The notes beneath the pieces are model-generated. The model saw only the letters and a program-made list of their open reading frames with translations. It searched no databases and had not been told where the DNA came from. From an uncultured Megasphaera sp. (GTDB taxonomy: Bacteria > Bacillota > Negativicutes > Veillonellales > Megasphaeraceae), in the NCBI GenBank assembly GCA_934202965.1, contig CAKPYN010000005.1:1-64000 (forward strand): a DNA stretch of 64,000 nucleotides. Reading direction: 5' to 3'. Below are positions 1 through 10,079 of the stretch, in pieces. The number at the start of each line of letters is the position of its first letter. Position 1 is the stretch's first letter. Made by a program: the position numbers and the translations under genes.

Positions 1-76
1 GAACACAGCAGTTAAGCCTGCAAACGCCGAAAGTACTTGGGGGGAGGCCCCCTGGGAGGATAGGAAGCCGCTGATT
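1..76 (+). rRNA. rrf: 5S ribosomal RNA, 3' part
   Basis: The window opens inside a 5S rRNA. The conserved segment GAACACAGCAGTTAAGC and the later GTACTTGG and GGGAGGATAGGAAGC blocks are typical of the 3' two thirds of bacterial 5S. The 5' part lies outside the window. Two tRNAs follow directly, so this is the distal end of an rRNA operon. The exact 3' end is estimated. Confidence 0.93.
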
Positions 77-81
77 TTTAT

Positions 82-157
82 AGGGGCATAGCTCAATTGG
101 TAGAGTAGTGGTCTCCAAAACCATTGGTTGAGGGTTCGACTCCTTCTGCCCCTGCCA
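82..157 (+). tRNA. tRNA-Trp (CCA)
   Basis: A cloverleaf can be drawn. The acceptor AGGGGCA pairs with TGCCCCT, the anticodon loop CTCCAAA carries CCA, the T-loop contains GGTTCGA, and the 3' CCA is encoded. It lies a few bases after the 5S rRNA and is probably co-transcribed with it. Confidence 0.96.
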
Positions 158-196
158 AAACGCAGAGGGATTTAAGGAAACTTAAGTCCTCTACAT

Positions 197-273
197 GACT
201 CGGTAGCTCAGCTGGATAGAGTGACTGACTACGAATCAGTAGGTCTAGGGTTCGAATCCCTACCGGGTCACCA
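197..273 (+). tRNA. tRNA-Arg (ACG)
   Basis: The acceptor GACTCGG pairs with CCGGGTC. The anticodon loop CTACGAA carries ACG, the T-loop is GGTTCGAATCC, and CCA is encoded. It is the last gene of the rRNA-tRNA operon, with a terminator immediately after it. Confidence 0.96.
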
Positions 274-277
274 TAGG

Positions 278-311
278 ACAGCTCATACATTTTGTATGAG
301 CTGTTTTTTTT
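278..311 (+). terminator. Terminator of the rRNA-tRNA operon
   Basis: The arms ACAGCTCATACA and TGTATGAGCTGT form a perfect 12-bp stem with a short T loop, followed by a run of T. This is a strong intrinsic terminator. Confidence 0.93.
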
Positions 312-330
312 GTAAAAAAAAATAAATAGT

Positions 331-359
331 TTTACTTTTTTGCGTATTTCTATTAAAAT
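331..359 (+). promoter_or_regulatory. Candidate promoter of the thiL-tsaD operon
   Basis: TTTACT, a 17-base spacer and TAAAAT stand about 40 bases before the thiL ATG and just after the preceding terminator. This is a sigma-A-type match judged by eye. Confidence 0.55.
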
Positions 360-397
360 ATATTCATAATTCAATGTCTAAGTAAGGAGAAAGACCC

Positions 398-1375
398 ATG
401 AAAATTTCTGATATTGGTGAATTTGGATTTATAGATGCAATAAAAGATAATACAATTTTTAATCCTGATTCAATTACCGTTGGTATTGGCGATGATGGTG
501 CTGTATATAAAACGACGCCGGGAATGGAGCAAATAGCTGTTATTGATACGATGGTAGAAAACAGTCATTTTATCATAGGCAAGACTGCGACCTGGTATGA
601 GGTTGGTTATAAAGCTGTGGCATCTAATTTAAGTGATATTGCAGCTATGGGAGGTATTCCCACCCATATTGTCCTATCAACAGCGATTGTACCTAGCATG
701 GAAATTGATGATTTACAGTTGTTGTATAAGGGAATCAAGGATATTTGCCAACGATATCATGTCAATATTATTGGTGGTGATACGGTAATGGCAAAAGAAG
801 CGATGGTTATTACGGTTGCTGCCTTTGGAGAAATCGAAGCAGGAAAGGCAATTTGCCGCAGCGGCGCCCGGCCGGGAGATGTGATTGGCGTATCCCATAC
901 CATTGGGGATTCTGCGGGTGGTTTAGATGTATTATTACAAAATGCGTCTGGATTTTCTATGCTGAAGAAAGCGCATCAATTACCGAAACCGCAAATTTCA
1001 TTGGGACGATTATTGGTGCAATTTCATGGACACAGTTTGAATGATATTAGTGATGGGCTAGCAAGCGAATCAAATGAAATAGCTCAAGCAAGCCAGGTAA
1101 ATTTCGTAATTGAACGAGATGCAATTCCCTGCAGTGAGGAATTAAAACAGTGGTCTGACAAAGCAGAAAAAAATATTTGGTCTTATGTATTCAACGGCGG
1201 TGAAGATTATGAATTGATTTTTACTATGGCGCCTGCGGAGTTTGAAGCATTGCGGCAGCAATGTGCCTATATTACATGTATTGGTCATGTAGAAACAGGA
1301 GAAGGAGCGGTGTATGTCATGCATGATGGCATGCGGACGGTGTTGCCGAAAACAGGATGGAATCATTTTCAGTAA
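398..1375 (+). CDS. thiL: Thiamine-monophosphate kinase ThiL
   Basis: ThiL phosphorylates thiamine monophosphate with ATP to give thiamine diphosphate, the last step of the cofactor's synthesis in the cytosol. The 325-residue protein has the usual length. It shows the AIR-synthase/PurM-like fold signatures: an N-terminal GIGDDGAV ATP/Mg site, VGYKAVASNLSDIAAMGG, GGDTV, SDGLASE and a late NGGEDYEL. The ATG follows AAGGAG at good spacing. It is first in a tight run with the t6A genes tsaE, tsaB and tsaD, an arrangement I recall from many Firmicutes and Proteobacteria. No TPP riboswitch was seen upstream. Confidence 0.95.
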   Translation: MKISDIGEFGFIDAIKDNTIFNPDSITVGIGDDGAVYKTTPGMEQIAVIDTMVENSHFIIGKTATWYEVGYKAVASNLSDIAAMGGIPTHIVLSTAIVPSMEIDDLQLLYKGIKDICQRYHVNIIGGDTVMAKEAMVITVAAFGEIEAGKAICRSGARPGDVIGVSHTIGDSAGGLDVLLQNASGFSMLKKAHQLPKPQISLGRLLVQFHGHSLNDISDGLASESNEIAQASQVNFVIERDAIPCSEELKQWSDKAEKNIWSYVFNGGEDYELIFTMAPAEFEALRQQCAYITCIGHVETGEGAVYVMHDGMRTVLPKTGWNHFQ

Positions 1376-1386
1376 GGAGATAGAAT

Positions 1387-1854
1387 ATGATTGATATAGC
1401 AACTCATTCAGAACAAGATACGATTGCCTTGGGAAAGGCCATTGGAAGTGTATTGCAGCGAGGCGATGTATTGGCTTTGCAGGGAGATTTAGGAGCCGGT
1501 AAAACTCATTTTGTTCAAGGGATTGCCCAGGGAATGGGGATTCAAGAACCTATCGTTAGTCCTACGTTTACGATTTTAAATTATTATGAACATGCGATTC
1601 CGTTGCAGCATTTTGACTTTTATCGATTAGAAGAAGACTATGAATTGGATGACTTGGGCTTTGATGATTATTTGCCAGATGGCGTTACGGTTATTGAATG
1701 GTCTGAGAAATTCCCAGACCGACTTCCCAGTGATGCAGCCATTATCCGCATAGAAAAAACAAGTCCTACAGATCGCATTTTTCATATACAACTTGATCAT
1801 GCGCGATGGGATAAAGTAGAAAAAGAGGTAGAAAAGTATGTTGTTAGCGATTGA
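1387..1854 (+). CDS. tsaE: tRNA t6A biosynthesis ATPase TsaE
   Basis: TsaE is the small ATPase that assists the TsaB-TsaD complex in making N6-threonylcarbamoyladenosine at A37 of ANN-decoding tRNAs. The Walker A motif GDLGAGKTHF is near residue 35. SPTFTILNYY and the HFDFYRLE segment, typical of the family, follow. At 155 residues the length is normal. It starts 11 bases after thiL, behind an AAGGAG site, and its end overlaps tsaB by 17 bases, which indicates translational coupling. Confidence 0.95.
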   Translation: MIDIATHSEQDTIALGKAIGSVLQRGDVLALQGDLGAGKTHFVQGIAQGMGIQEPIVSPTFTILNYYEHAIPLQHFDFYRLEEDYELDDLGFDDYLPDGVTVIEWSEKFPDRLPSDAAIIRIEKTSPTDRIFHIQLDHARWDKVEKEVEKYVVSD

Positions 1855-2548
1855 AACATCGAGTTTAGTTTCTAGTGTCGCATTATTACATGACGATACG
1901 TTAAAGGCAGAGCTTACGATACAGGCACGATTGACTCATTCTGAACAATTAATGCCGCATATTGCCGATATGCTGGATAAGGCATCTGTATCTAAAACAC
2001 AAATTGATGGTGTTGCCGTAGCCATTGGCCCTGGTTCATTTACGGGATTGCGTATTGGCTTGGCAACGGCCAAAGGGTTGGCCTTTGCTTGGAATATTCC
2101 TATTATTGGTGTAGAAACACCGACAAGCTTGGCTTGGAATTTTGTCGGTGCTTCAGATTATATTTGTCCATTAATTGATGCCCAAAAAGGCAACGTATAT
2201 GCTTCATTATATCAGTGGCAGCACGATACATTGCAACAGATAGAGGATATTCATATAGCACCGTTAACAGATGTTTTGACTGCGTTAGAAGCCAAGGGAA
2301 AATCGGTAGTCTTTTGCGGAGATGGTGCCTTGCTGGGCAAAACGAAAATCATAGAAGAATCACCGCTTTTCCGTATGGCACCGCCGACGATGTGCATTCC
2401 TCGTGCCGGCAGCGTAGCATTAGCGGCTCAAAAAAGATGGCGCGAAGGCGATGTAGATGACTGCATGACCCTTACACCTGCGTATAAACGGCGCAGTGAA
2501 GCAGAAGTATTATGGGAAAAGCGACACGGTGGTCAGAAATGTCTGTAA
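1838..2548 (+). CDS. tsaB: tRNA t6A biosynthesis scaffold protein TsaB
   Basis: TsaB is the inactive ASKHA-fold partner of TsaD in the threonylcarbamoyl-transfer complex. The sequence begins MLLAIETSS and carries the family stretch VAIGPGSFTGLRIGLATAKGLA. At 236 residues it matches TsaB from Firmicutes. It lacks the metal-binding histidines of TsaD, as expected. It overlaps tsaE upstream and the rimI start downstream, so all five genes are read as one operon. Confidence 0.95.
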   Translation: MLLAIETSSLVSSVALLHDDTLKAELTIQARLTHSEQLMPHIADMLDKASVSKTQIDGVAVAIGPGSFTGLRIGLATAKGLAFAWNIPIIGVETPTSLAWNFVGASDYICPLIDAQKGNVYASLYQWQHDTLQQIEDIHIAPLTDVLTALEAKGKSVVFCGDGALLGKTKIIEESPLFRMAPPTMCIPRAGSVALAAQKRWREGDVDDCMTLTPAYKRRSEAEVLWEKRHGGQKCL

Positions 2549-3009
2549 TAGTTCGCAAAGCACGTTTGGAAGATGCGGCAGGAATTTATGCTGTAGAGCA
2601 GGAATCATTTTCTATTCCTTGGTCCTTATCGTCTATTCAGCATGAATTAGCGCACAGTGATTTAACGATGTATTATGTATTAGAAGATGACAGTGGAACT
2701 ATTGCAGGCTATGCTGGTTTATGGCATGTATTAGATGAAGGTCAAATTACGAATATTGCACTGTTAAAAGCATATCGCCGACAAGGATATGGAGAACTCC
2801 TTTTGCGTGTTTTAATGGAAGAAGCATGGAAGAAAAAGTGCATGAATATTTTTTTAGAAGTGCGATTTTCTAATATAGCCGCGTTTGCTTTATATCAAAA
2901 GTTGGGGTATGAAGTGATATCTGTACGAAAACAATATTATTCTAAGCCTGTTGAAGATGCCTATGTGATGGGTTGTAAAAAAGAAAAGTATCAACAGTCT
3001 GGACAATAA
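2539..3009 (+). CDS. rimI: Ribosomal-protein-alanine N-acetyltransferase RimI
   Basis: This is a GNAT-family acetyltransferase that in characterised bacteria acetylates the N-terminus of ribosomal protein S18. The acetyl-CoA loop RRQGYGELLL is clear. The segments EGQITNIALL before it and FLEVRFSNIAAFALYQKLGY after it are characteristic of RimI. I place the start at the internal ATG at 2539, because the reading then begins MSVIVRKARLEDA as in other RimI proteins. An ATG at 2512 would add nine residues. The reading overlaps the end of tsaB by 10 bases. Confidence 0.9.
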   Translation: MSVIVRKARLEDAAGIYAVEQESFSIPWSLSSIQHELAHSDLTMYYVLEDDSGTIAGYAGLWHVLDEGQITNIALLKAYRRQGYGELLLRVLMEEAWKKKCMNIFLEVRFSNIAAFALYQKLGYEVISVRKQYYSKPVEDAYVMGCKKEKYQQSGQ

Positions 3010-3028
3010 AAAAAAGGATGATTATATT

Positions 3029-4042
3029 ATGTATACGTTAGCATTGGAAACGAGTTGTGATGAAACATCAGCAGCTGTTTTGAAAGATGGACGACAGATT
3101 CTTTCCAATATTATATCAACACAAGTACCTATTCACCGGAAATTTGGCGGTGTAGTGCCGGAAATAGCATCTCGTCAGCATATAGAATATGTAATGCCGA
3201 TTATTAAAGAAGCATTGGATACGGCTGGGATTACATTGCAGGAAATTGATCATATTGGTGTTACCTATGGCCCTGGGTTAGTAGGGGCGTTGTTAGTCGG
3301 CGTAGCGGCAGCAAAGGCAATCAGCTTTGCTTTAGATAAGCCGTTGGTTGGGGTGAATCATATGGAAGGCCATATTTTTGCTAATTTTTTGAGTCACCCT
3401 GAATTAGAACCGCCATTTTTGGCATTAGTTGTTTCAGGCGGTCATACGCAGCTTGTAAAAATAGAAGGGTACAATCAATTTACGCTGTTAGGACAAACAC
3501 GGGATGATGCAGCTGGTGAAGCTTTTGATAAAATCGCCCGTGTGATGGGCTATCCCTATCCAGGCGGCCCGCAGATTGATGCCTTGGCTAAAACTGGCAA
3601 TCCAAATGCCATTTCATTTCCCAAGGCTCTTCATGAAAAACATAATTTTGAATTTAGTTTTAGTGGTTTGAAGTCAGCCGTATTAAACTATCTGCATACG
3701 CAAGATCAGCGAGGCCAATCGTATGATGCCAACGATGTAGCAGCAAGTTTTCAAAAGACTGTTGTGGAAACATTAGTTGAAAAAACGATGGATGCAGCGC
3801 AATACTGTGGCATGAAGACCATTGTAGCGGCCGGCGGCGTATCGGCTAATAGCGGACTGTCTGCGGCTATGGAAAAAGCTTGCGCTGAACATGGATATAC
3901 ATTTTATCGGCCGGAACCTATTTTATGTACGGATAATGGCGCTATGATTGGCTGTCGGGCATATTACATGGCATTAGACGGACGTTTTGCTGATTTGACA
4001 TTGAATGCGAAACCGGCATTGGCAATTACATTGCAACAATAA
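3029..4042 (+). CDS. tsaD: tRNA N6-threonylcarbamoyltransferase TsaD
   Basis: TsaD is the catalytic subunit that moves threonylcarbamoyl from its adenylate to A37 of tRNA. The 337-residue protein begins LALETSCDETSAAV. It has the metal-site motif NHMEGHIFAN (two His), then VVSGGHTQL, GEAFDKIARVMGYPYPGGP, and a late CTDNGAMIG aspartate motif. All are standard for the family. With tsaE and tsaB in the same operon the pathway lacks only TsaC, which is not in this window. Confidence 0.96.
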   Translation: MYTLALETSCDETSAAVLKDGRQILSNIISTQVPIHRKFGGVVPEIASRQHIEYVMPIIKEALDTAGITLQEIDHIGVTYGPGLVGALLVGVAAAKAISFALDKPLVGVNHMEGHIFANFLSHPELEPPFLALVVSGGHTQLVKIEGYNQFTLLGQTRDDAAGEAFDKIARVMGYPYPGGPQIDALAKTGNPNAISFPKALHEKHNFEFSFSGLKSAVLNYLHTQDQRGQSYDANDVAASFQKTVVETLVEKTMDAAQYCGMKTIVAAGGVSANSGLSAAMEKACAEHGYTFYRPEPILCTDNGAMIGCRAYYMALDGRFADLTLNAKPALAITLQQ

Positions 4043-4058
4043 GCAGAGGTGAAACCAC

Positions 4059-5486
4059 ATGGCTTCTATGGAATCTATATGCCGCACAAAGAGTGCCTTA
4101 TCGGATGTACAGATTCATATATTAAAAAACAGCGAAGAACTATTGCAGTTTGCTAGTGATTTATCTCATCGCGAATTATTAGTTTTTGTACCGGGGCGAC
4201 AGGCAAATACACTCGTATTAGTGGCCCATCGTTCGCCTTTTTTGCAGCAGGCGGAAAATAAAGAACAGGCAATGGTTCCGGGAAACGTCTTTGCTGGATA
4301 TGAAGAACCGATTGCATTAGAAGTACTAAAGAGCGGTCAGTTTGTACAAGGGTGCAAGGAAGTAGATTATGGTCGTATTGAGCCATTATTTGCCTATCCA
4401 TTTGTTGACAATGGCGGCTTGACTATGGCAGTTATTGTATTCATTGGTAAAGTAGAAGCTAATCGAGAAATATTGACAGAGACTGCTTTTTTATCACTGC
4501 AGGTTCCGATTACAAAAGACAGCCGTGCCTTATATAACCGGCTGTCGTTGCAAGATGGAGTTGTATTGATTAACTGTAATGGTGTCATTATTTATGCAGA
4601 TGAAATGGCCGAGAGTATTTTGCATATGCGAGGGTATGCCGGTGCACTAACAGGATTTAATATTTACAACAGCCAGACGAATTTGACAGGAGCTAAACAG
4701 GCTTTGGCGACATGTGAGGGATTCATTGAAAATGTAACTGTTGGCGACGTAGTTTTTACACGGCGAGTCATTCCTTTACTGCAAAGAGGAAAAGTACATC
4801 GGGTCATTGCTATCCTAACAGAACGGACAGAACTATATCGCAAAGAAGAAGAATTGATGATTAAGACATCTGTCATCAAAGAAATTCATCATCGTGTTAA
4901 AAATAATTTGCAGACTATTGCCAGTTTGCTGCGCATGCAAATGCGTCGAACTGATAGTCAAGAGGCCCAAAATGTATTAAAAGAAAGCTTGAATCGTATT
5001 TTGAGTATTTCGTTGGTTCATGAAATTTTATCGCATCATGATGAAGAAAATATTGATATTTCTGATGTAGCTAAAAAATTATTGGAACTATTGACGCAGA
5101 GTATGGTCAGCGCAGAGTGCCATGTGGATGTTCAGTTCGAAGGGAATCCATTGCTTCTTCCTTCAGATGCGGCTACATCGTTGGCGTTGGTATTGAATGA
5201 GTTGATTACCAATGCGATTATTCATGGATTTGAAGGACTCCAGAAGGGTGTACTAGCTGTACGTATTCAGCAACGTGCTCAAGAATGTGTGATTTGTATA
5301 CGAGATAATGGGGTAGGAATGAGTCACATGCCGGCGATCAAACAGCCTGGTAAGCGAAAACATTTAGGTTTGGCGATTGTACGTACGTTGATTGAAAAAG
5401 ATTTAAAAGGAACATTGCAATTTCAAGACGCAGAACCACAAGGAACAGAAATTATGATTCAATTTCCATTGATTGAAAGGGGATAA
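4059..5486 (+). CDS. Sensor histidine kinase, PdtaS/HisKA_2 type
   Basis: This is a predicted soluble sensor kinase; no transmembrane segment is visible in 475 residues. Residues 1 to about 135 look like the H_kinase_N (GAF-like) domain, and about 145-260 like PAS. The HisKA_2 phosphoacceptor segment EIHHRVKNNLQTIASLLRMQ places the candidate His at 277/278. The HATPase domain shows the N-box NELITNAIIHGF, DNGVGM and the GLAIVRTLIEK G2 region. This architecture is shared with PdtaS and EutW, which pair with ANTAR regulators, and such a regulator follows at once. The stimulus is unknown. Confidence 0.88.
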   Translation: MASMESICRTKSALSDVQIHILKNSEELLQFASDLSHRELLVFVPGRQANTLVLVAHRSPFLQQAENKEQAMVPGNVFAGYEEPIALEVLKSGQFVQGCKEVDYGRIEPLFAYPFVDNGGLTMAVIVFIGKVEANREILTETAFLSLQVPITKDSRALYNRLSLQDGVVLINCNGVIIYADEMAESILHMRGYAGALTGFNIYNSQTNLTGAKQALATCEGFIENVTVGDVVFTRRVIPLLQRGKVHRVIAILTERTELYRKEEELMIKTSVIKEIHHRVKNNLQTIASLLRMQMRRTDSQEAQNVLKESLNRILSISLVHEILSHHDEENIDISDVAKKLLELLTQSMVSAECHVDVQFEGNPLLLPSDAATSLALVLNELITNAIIHGFEGLQKGVLAVRIQQRAQECVICIRDNGVGMSHMPAIKQPGKRKHLGLAIVRTLIEKDLKGTLQFQDAEPQGTEIMIQFPLIERG

Positions 5487-5490
5487 AACA

Positions 5491-6081
5491 ATGGGGTATC
5501 GTGTTGTTATTGGTGATGATGAATCTATTATTCGCATGGATTTAAGTGAAATGTTGGAAGAAGCCGGTTATACGGTAGTGGGAGAAGCGGCAGATGGCGT
5601 AGAAGCATTGGAATTGGTGCGAAAAGAAAAACCAGATATTGTGTTATTGGATATCAAGATGCCGCGTCTTGATGGGATTCATGCAGCTAAAATGATTGGC
5701 CATGAACAAATTGCACCGGTATTGCTGCTGACAGCCTATAGCCAGCAAGATATTGTAAATAAAGCGAAAGATTCAGGCGTATTAGGGTATTTAGTCAAAC
5801 CCATTAGTCCGGTTAACTTATTTCCGGCGATTGAAATTGCGATTTCCCAATTTAAGCGGCAGCAGGAAGTAGCACAGCAGTTCAATGAAATCAATGAAAA
5901 AATGGAAATCCGCAAAGTCGTAGAACGGGCAAAAGGATATTTAATGGATTTATACCATATTTCTGAAGATGAAGCGTATCATCGGCTGCAGCAGTATAGC
6001 ATGAAGAATCGCAAATCCTTAAAAGATGTCGCTAAAGCGGTTATTAGCAGCGCTGAAAAGCTAAAAAGACAAAAAAAATAA
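5491..6081 (+). CDS. Response regulator with ANTAR RNA-binding domain
   Basis: The receiver domain (residues 1 to about 120) has the DD acidic pair near the start, the phosphoacceptor in LLDIKMPRLDG, and a conserved Lys in YLVKPISP. The C-terminal third, from about IRKVVERAKGYLMD to SLKDVAKAVI, matches the ANTAR three-helix domain. In characterised cases that domain binds paired hexaloop hairpins in mRNA and prevents termination. I start it at the ATG at 5491, behind AAAGGGG, rather than at an ATG 18 bases earlier inside the kinase gene. It is the cognate partner of the preceding kinase. No obvious target hairpin pair was recognised. Confidence 0.9.
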   Translation: MGYRVVIGDDESIIRMDLSEMLEEAGYTVVGEAADGVEALELVRKEKPDIVLLDIKMPRLDGIHAAKMIGHEQIAPVLLLTAYSQQDIVNKAKDSGVLGYLVKPISPVNLFPAIEIAISQFKRQQEVAQQFNEINEKMEIRKVVERAKGYLMDLYHISEDEAYHRLQQYSMKNRKSLKDVAKAVISSAEKLKRQKK

Positions 6082-6086
6082 TAATG

Positions 6087-6133
6087 CCTACGAAAATCAA
6101 GTCAAAAGCCTTGACTTTTTTACCTTTCGTAGG
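6087..6133. repeat. Interrupted inverted repeat upstream of groES
   Basis: CCTACGAAA at 6087-6095 and TTTCGTAGG at 6125-6133 form perfect 9-base arms that enclose the terminator hairpin at 6099-6117. The right arm lies in the promoter spacer, directly against the -10 box. The structure may only extend the terminator, or it may be an operator. Confidence 0.7.
6099..6121 (+). terminator. Terminator after the ANTAR regulator gene
   Basis: AAGTCAA and TTGACTT form a 7-bp stem with loop AAGCC, followed by T's. The 3' arm is also the -35 box of the groES promoter. Confidence 0.65.
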
Positions 6134-6139
6134 TAATAT
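6111..6139 (+). promoter_or_regulatory. groESL promoter
   Basis: TTGACT at 6111-6116, a 17-base spacer and TAATAT at 6134-6139 give a strong vegetative promoter. CIRCE lies immediately downstream, so HrcA bound there would block initiation. Confidence 0.85.
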
Positions 6140-6150
6140 ATATATTGTAG

Positions 6151-6177
6151 TTAGCACTCATGCATAGTGAGTGCTAA
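6151..6177. promoter_or_regulatory. CIRCE operator (HrcA binding site)
   Basis: TTAGCACTC, 9 bases, then GAGTGCTAA: a perfect copy of the CIRCE consensus. It places groESL under the heat-shock repressor HrcA, whose gene is not in this window. Confidence 0.98.
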
Positions 6178-6218
6178 TAAATAAAAGAGATTGCATCATC
6201 ATTGAGGAGGAATATAAA

Positions 6219-6500
6219 ATGTTAAAACCCTTAGGAGATCGCGTAGTTATCCGTGTATTAGAACAAGAAGAAAAAACCGCCAGTGGTATCTTTTTGCCGG
6301 ATACAGCAAAAGAAAAACCAAGCCAGGGCGAAGTTATTGCTGTAGGCCCAGGCAAATTGCAGGATGACGGCAAACGCGTTGCTTTGGATGTCAAAGTTGG
6401 CGACAAAATTATTTTCTCCAAATATGCCGGAACAGAAGTTAAATTCGAAGGCGTTCAGTATTTAATCGTTAGCGAACGTGACATTTTAGCTATTATCTAA
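6219..6500 (+). CDS. groES: Co-chaperonin GroES
   Basis: GroES is the 10-kDa lid of the GroEL folding chamber. The protein is 93 residues from [13 protein letters not shown], with the mobile-loop region around [18 protein letters not shown] and the usual [18 protein letters not shown] segment. The ATG at 6219 follows a strong GGAGG site; upstream in-frame starts lie within the CIRCE leader and are not credible. It heads a two-gene heat-shock operon controlled by the CIRCE just upstream. Confidence 0.97.
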   Translation: MLKPLGDRVVIRVLEQEEKTASGIFLPDTAKEKPSQGEVIAVGPGKLQDDGKRVALDVKVGDKIIFSKYAGTEVKFEGVQYLIVSERDILAII

Positions 6501-6526
6501 TCAAAAATAATACGTAATTATATTAA

Positions 6527-8176
<1,650 letters not shown>

Positions 8177-8246
8177 TAGGAACTGTATCCTATTGATATA
8201 TCTGTTATCGTAGACAGTGAGGTAAGACTCATATAAAAACAAAAAG

Positions 8247-8283
8247 AGACTTTTGGTTCTTGATGAACTAAAAGTCTTTTTTT
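8247..8283 (+). terminator. Terminator of groESL
   Basis: AGACTTTTGGTTC pairs with GAACTAAAAGTCT (one G-U), followed by a T run. Confidence 0.92.
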
Positions 8284-8367
8284 GCAATTATTTTTCTTGA
8301 TCTTTATGCGAAATTTGTATACTATAATAAAGTTGCTAAATAGAGAGAAAGGATAGCGATATAGTAT

Positions 8368-9561
8368 ATGAAAACAAATAAAATCCCATTACGGCAATAT
8401 ATAGCAGTATTAGGCATTACCATAGCGGCTTTTATTTTTAATACATCTGAATTTATGCCGATTGGTTTGCTATCTGATATTGCAAGTAATTTCCAACAGA
8501 CCGAGGCGGAAACGGGCATTATGATTACAGCCTATGCCTGGGTAGTTGCTGTATTATCATTGCCATTAATGCTGATGGTTACTAAAATGGAATTAAAGAA
8601 ATTATTAATTGCAACAATAACGTTATTTTGTATTGGCCAAATTGTATCAGGGTCAGCTGTTAATTTTATTATGTTGCTGGCTGGACGAATTTGTGTGGCT
8701 TGTGCTCATTCTATTTTTTGGTCTATTGCAGCGCCTATAGCTGTACAACTTGTATCGAAAGAACATCGCTCTATGGCGCTGAGCATGGTAGCGACAGGAA
8801 CGTCAGTGGCAATGATTTTTGGACTTCCTTTAGGACGTATGATTGGATTGTATTTAGGATGGCGCATGACGTTTATGATGATTGCCGGTACTGCATTTTT
8901 GACAATGGTATATCTGTTTTTCGTTTTTCCGTGTCTTACCAATCAATCGACATTTTCAATTGATGAACTGCCTAATTTGTTAAAGAATCCGGTTCTTATT
9001 AGTATTTATGTGCTTACAGCGTTGACTGCGACAGCATACTATACGGGATATAGTTATATCGAACCATTTTTATCACAAGTTGCTCATATATCAGATCATT
9101 GGATTACTATGATATTGACTATTTTTGGCGTATCCGGCTTATTGGGGAGTTTCCTCTTTTCTACGTTTTACGACCATTATCGGTTTCGATTCATCCGCTT
9201 TAGTTTTACAGCTTTAGCTATTGCGTTGTTATTGCTGCAAACAGCGGCTGTTAATTTTTATGCTATGATTGCTCTTTGTATCTTATGGGGCATTGCTTCA
9301 ATGTCATTTAACATTACGCTGCAATCTGAAGTAATGCAATGTGTGCCTATTCGTGCGAATGCGGTTGCCATGTCGATGTATTCAGGAATTTTCAATCTAG
9401 GTATTGGTTCCGGAACATGGTTTGGCGGTTATGTAACAACCCATTATACCATTGGCGATATTGGGTATGCCGGTGGAGGAATTGCTGTCATTGCAGTAAT
9501 ATATTGCTTGTTCCAGGTAATTACTCAGGTAAAACGCCGAGAACATATCTACACGACGTGA
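8368..9561 (+). CDS. MFS transporter, SotB-like sugar/drug exporter
   Basis: This is a 397-residue inner-membrane protein with about twelve hydrophobic segments. It belongs to the major facilitator superfamily, DHA1/SotB group. The N-terminal FNTSEFMPIGLLSDIA resembles the E. coli sugar-efflux transporter SotB, and AGRICVACAHSIFWSIAAP and GMRIGLYLGWRM-like loops support MFS. Substrate cannot be read from sequence; arabinose/IPTG efflux is known for SotB, but drug export is equally possible. It stands alone between two terminators. Confidence 0.8.
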   Translation: MKTNKIPLRQYIAVLGITIAAFIFNTSEFMPIGLLSDIASNFQQTEAETGIMITAYAWVVAVLSLPLMLMVTKMELKKLLIATITLFCIGQIVSGSAVNFIMLLAGRICVACAHSIFWSIAAPIAVQLVSKEHRSMALSMVATGTSVAMIFGLPLGRMIGLYLGWRMTFMMIAGTAFLTMVYLFFVFPCLTNQSTFSIDELPNLLKNPVLISIYVLTALTATAYYTGYSYIEPFLSQVAHISDHWITMILTIFGVSGLLGSFLFSTFYDHYRFRFIRFSFTALAIALLLLQTAAVNFYAMIALCILWGIASMSFNITLQSEVMQCVPIRANAVAMSMYSGIFNLGIGSGTWFGGYVTTHYTIGDIGYAGGGIAVIAVIYCLFQVITQVKRREHIYTT

Positions 9562-9604
9562 TGCTTATTTAAATTCAACCAATTAAATATAGGAACGTAT
9601 ACTA

Positions 9605-9646
9605 TCCCAAGATGGACAAATTACACTGTCTGTCTTGGGATTTTTT
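9605..9646 (+). terminator. Terminator after the MFS gene
   Basis: TCCCAAGA at 9605-9612 pairs with TCTTGGGA at 9633-9640, followed by TTTTTT. Confidence 0.85.
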
Positions 9647-9957
9647 GTATAGAGGATTGAGCGAATATAAAATTAAATATATCTCGTATTCGTTTTAGAG
9701 ATACCCTATTCAGTGAACTTGTCTTTTACGGCATGTTGAAAACGTAATGTATACTGAATGTGTTACGAAAATGGAATACATCCGTTGCTCACAACGCAAT
9801 GTCTTCTGGAAAAACACATGTAAAAATAAAGGCAAAGTAAATATATTGAAAAATACAAATATAATAGCATAAAAATAAGCAAAAAGCACCATATTGCTAA
9901 ACAAAAACAATAAAAAATATGAATAAACAATAAAAACAACAAAAAGATAACAGTCCA
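9647..9957. other. AT-rich intergenic region before the first threonine ammonia-lyase
   Basis: About 310 bases with no credible gene. Short antisense frames here have low-complexity composition. The adenine-rich stretch at 9830-9950 resembles the one before the second lyase copy (13200-13300) in composition and in its position just upstream of the promoter. I saw no T-box or amino-acid-binding leader structure. Confidence 0.6.
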
Positions 9958-9986
9958 TTGACAATAAACACAAAAGAAGGTATAGT
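9958..9986 (+). promoter_or_regulatory. Promoter of the first threonine ammonia-lyase
   Basis: TTGACA at 9958-9963, a 17-base spacer and TATAGT at 9981-9986. The second copy has the same boxes and spacing at 13309-13337. Confidence 0.85.
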
Positions 9987-10079
9987 AAAAATGCAATACG
10001 GGAATACACCGTAATAATTACTTTTTAGGGTGTGTTTGCCATTACGATTCGGATATATAGTTATAAGGAGGAATGTAGT

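Noticed and set aside
1..397. TPP riboswitch before thiL
   Set aside because: The sequence is fully occupied by 5S, two tRNAs, a terminator and a promoter; the CTGAGA and related TPP motifs are absent.
9647..10079. T-box or amino-acid riboswitch before the threonine ammonia-lyase
   Set aside because: No specifier loop, T-box sequence or antiterminator/terminator pair was found; the region is simple AT-rich sequence with a standard promoter.
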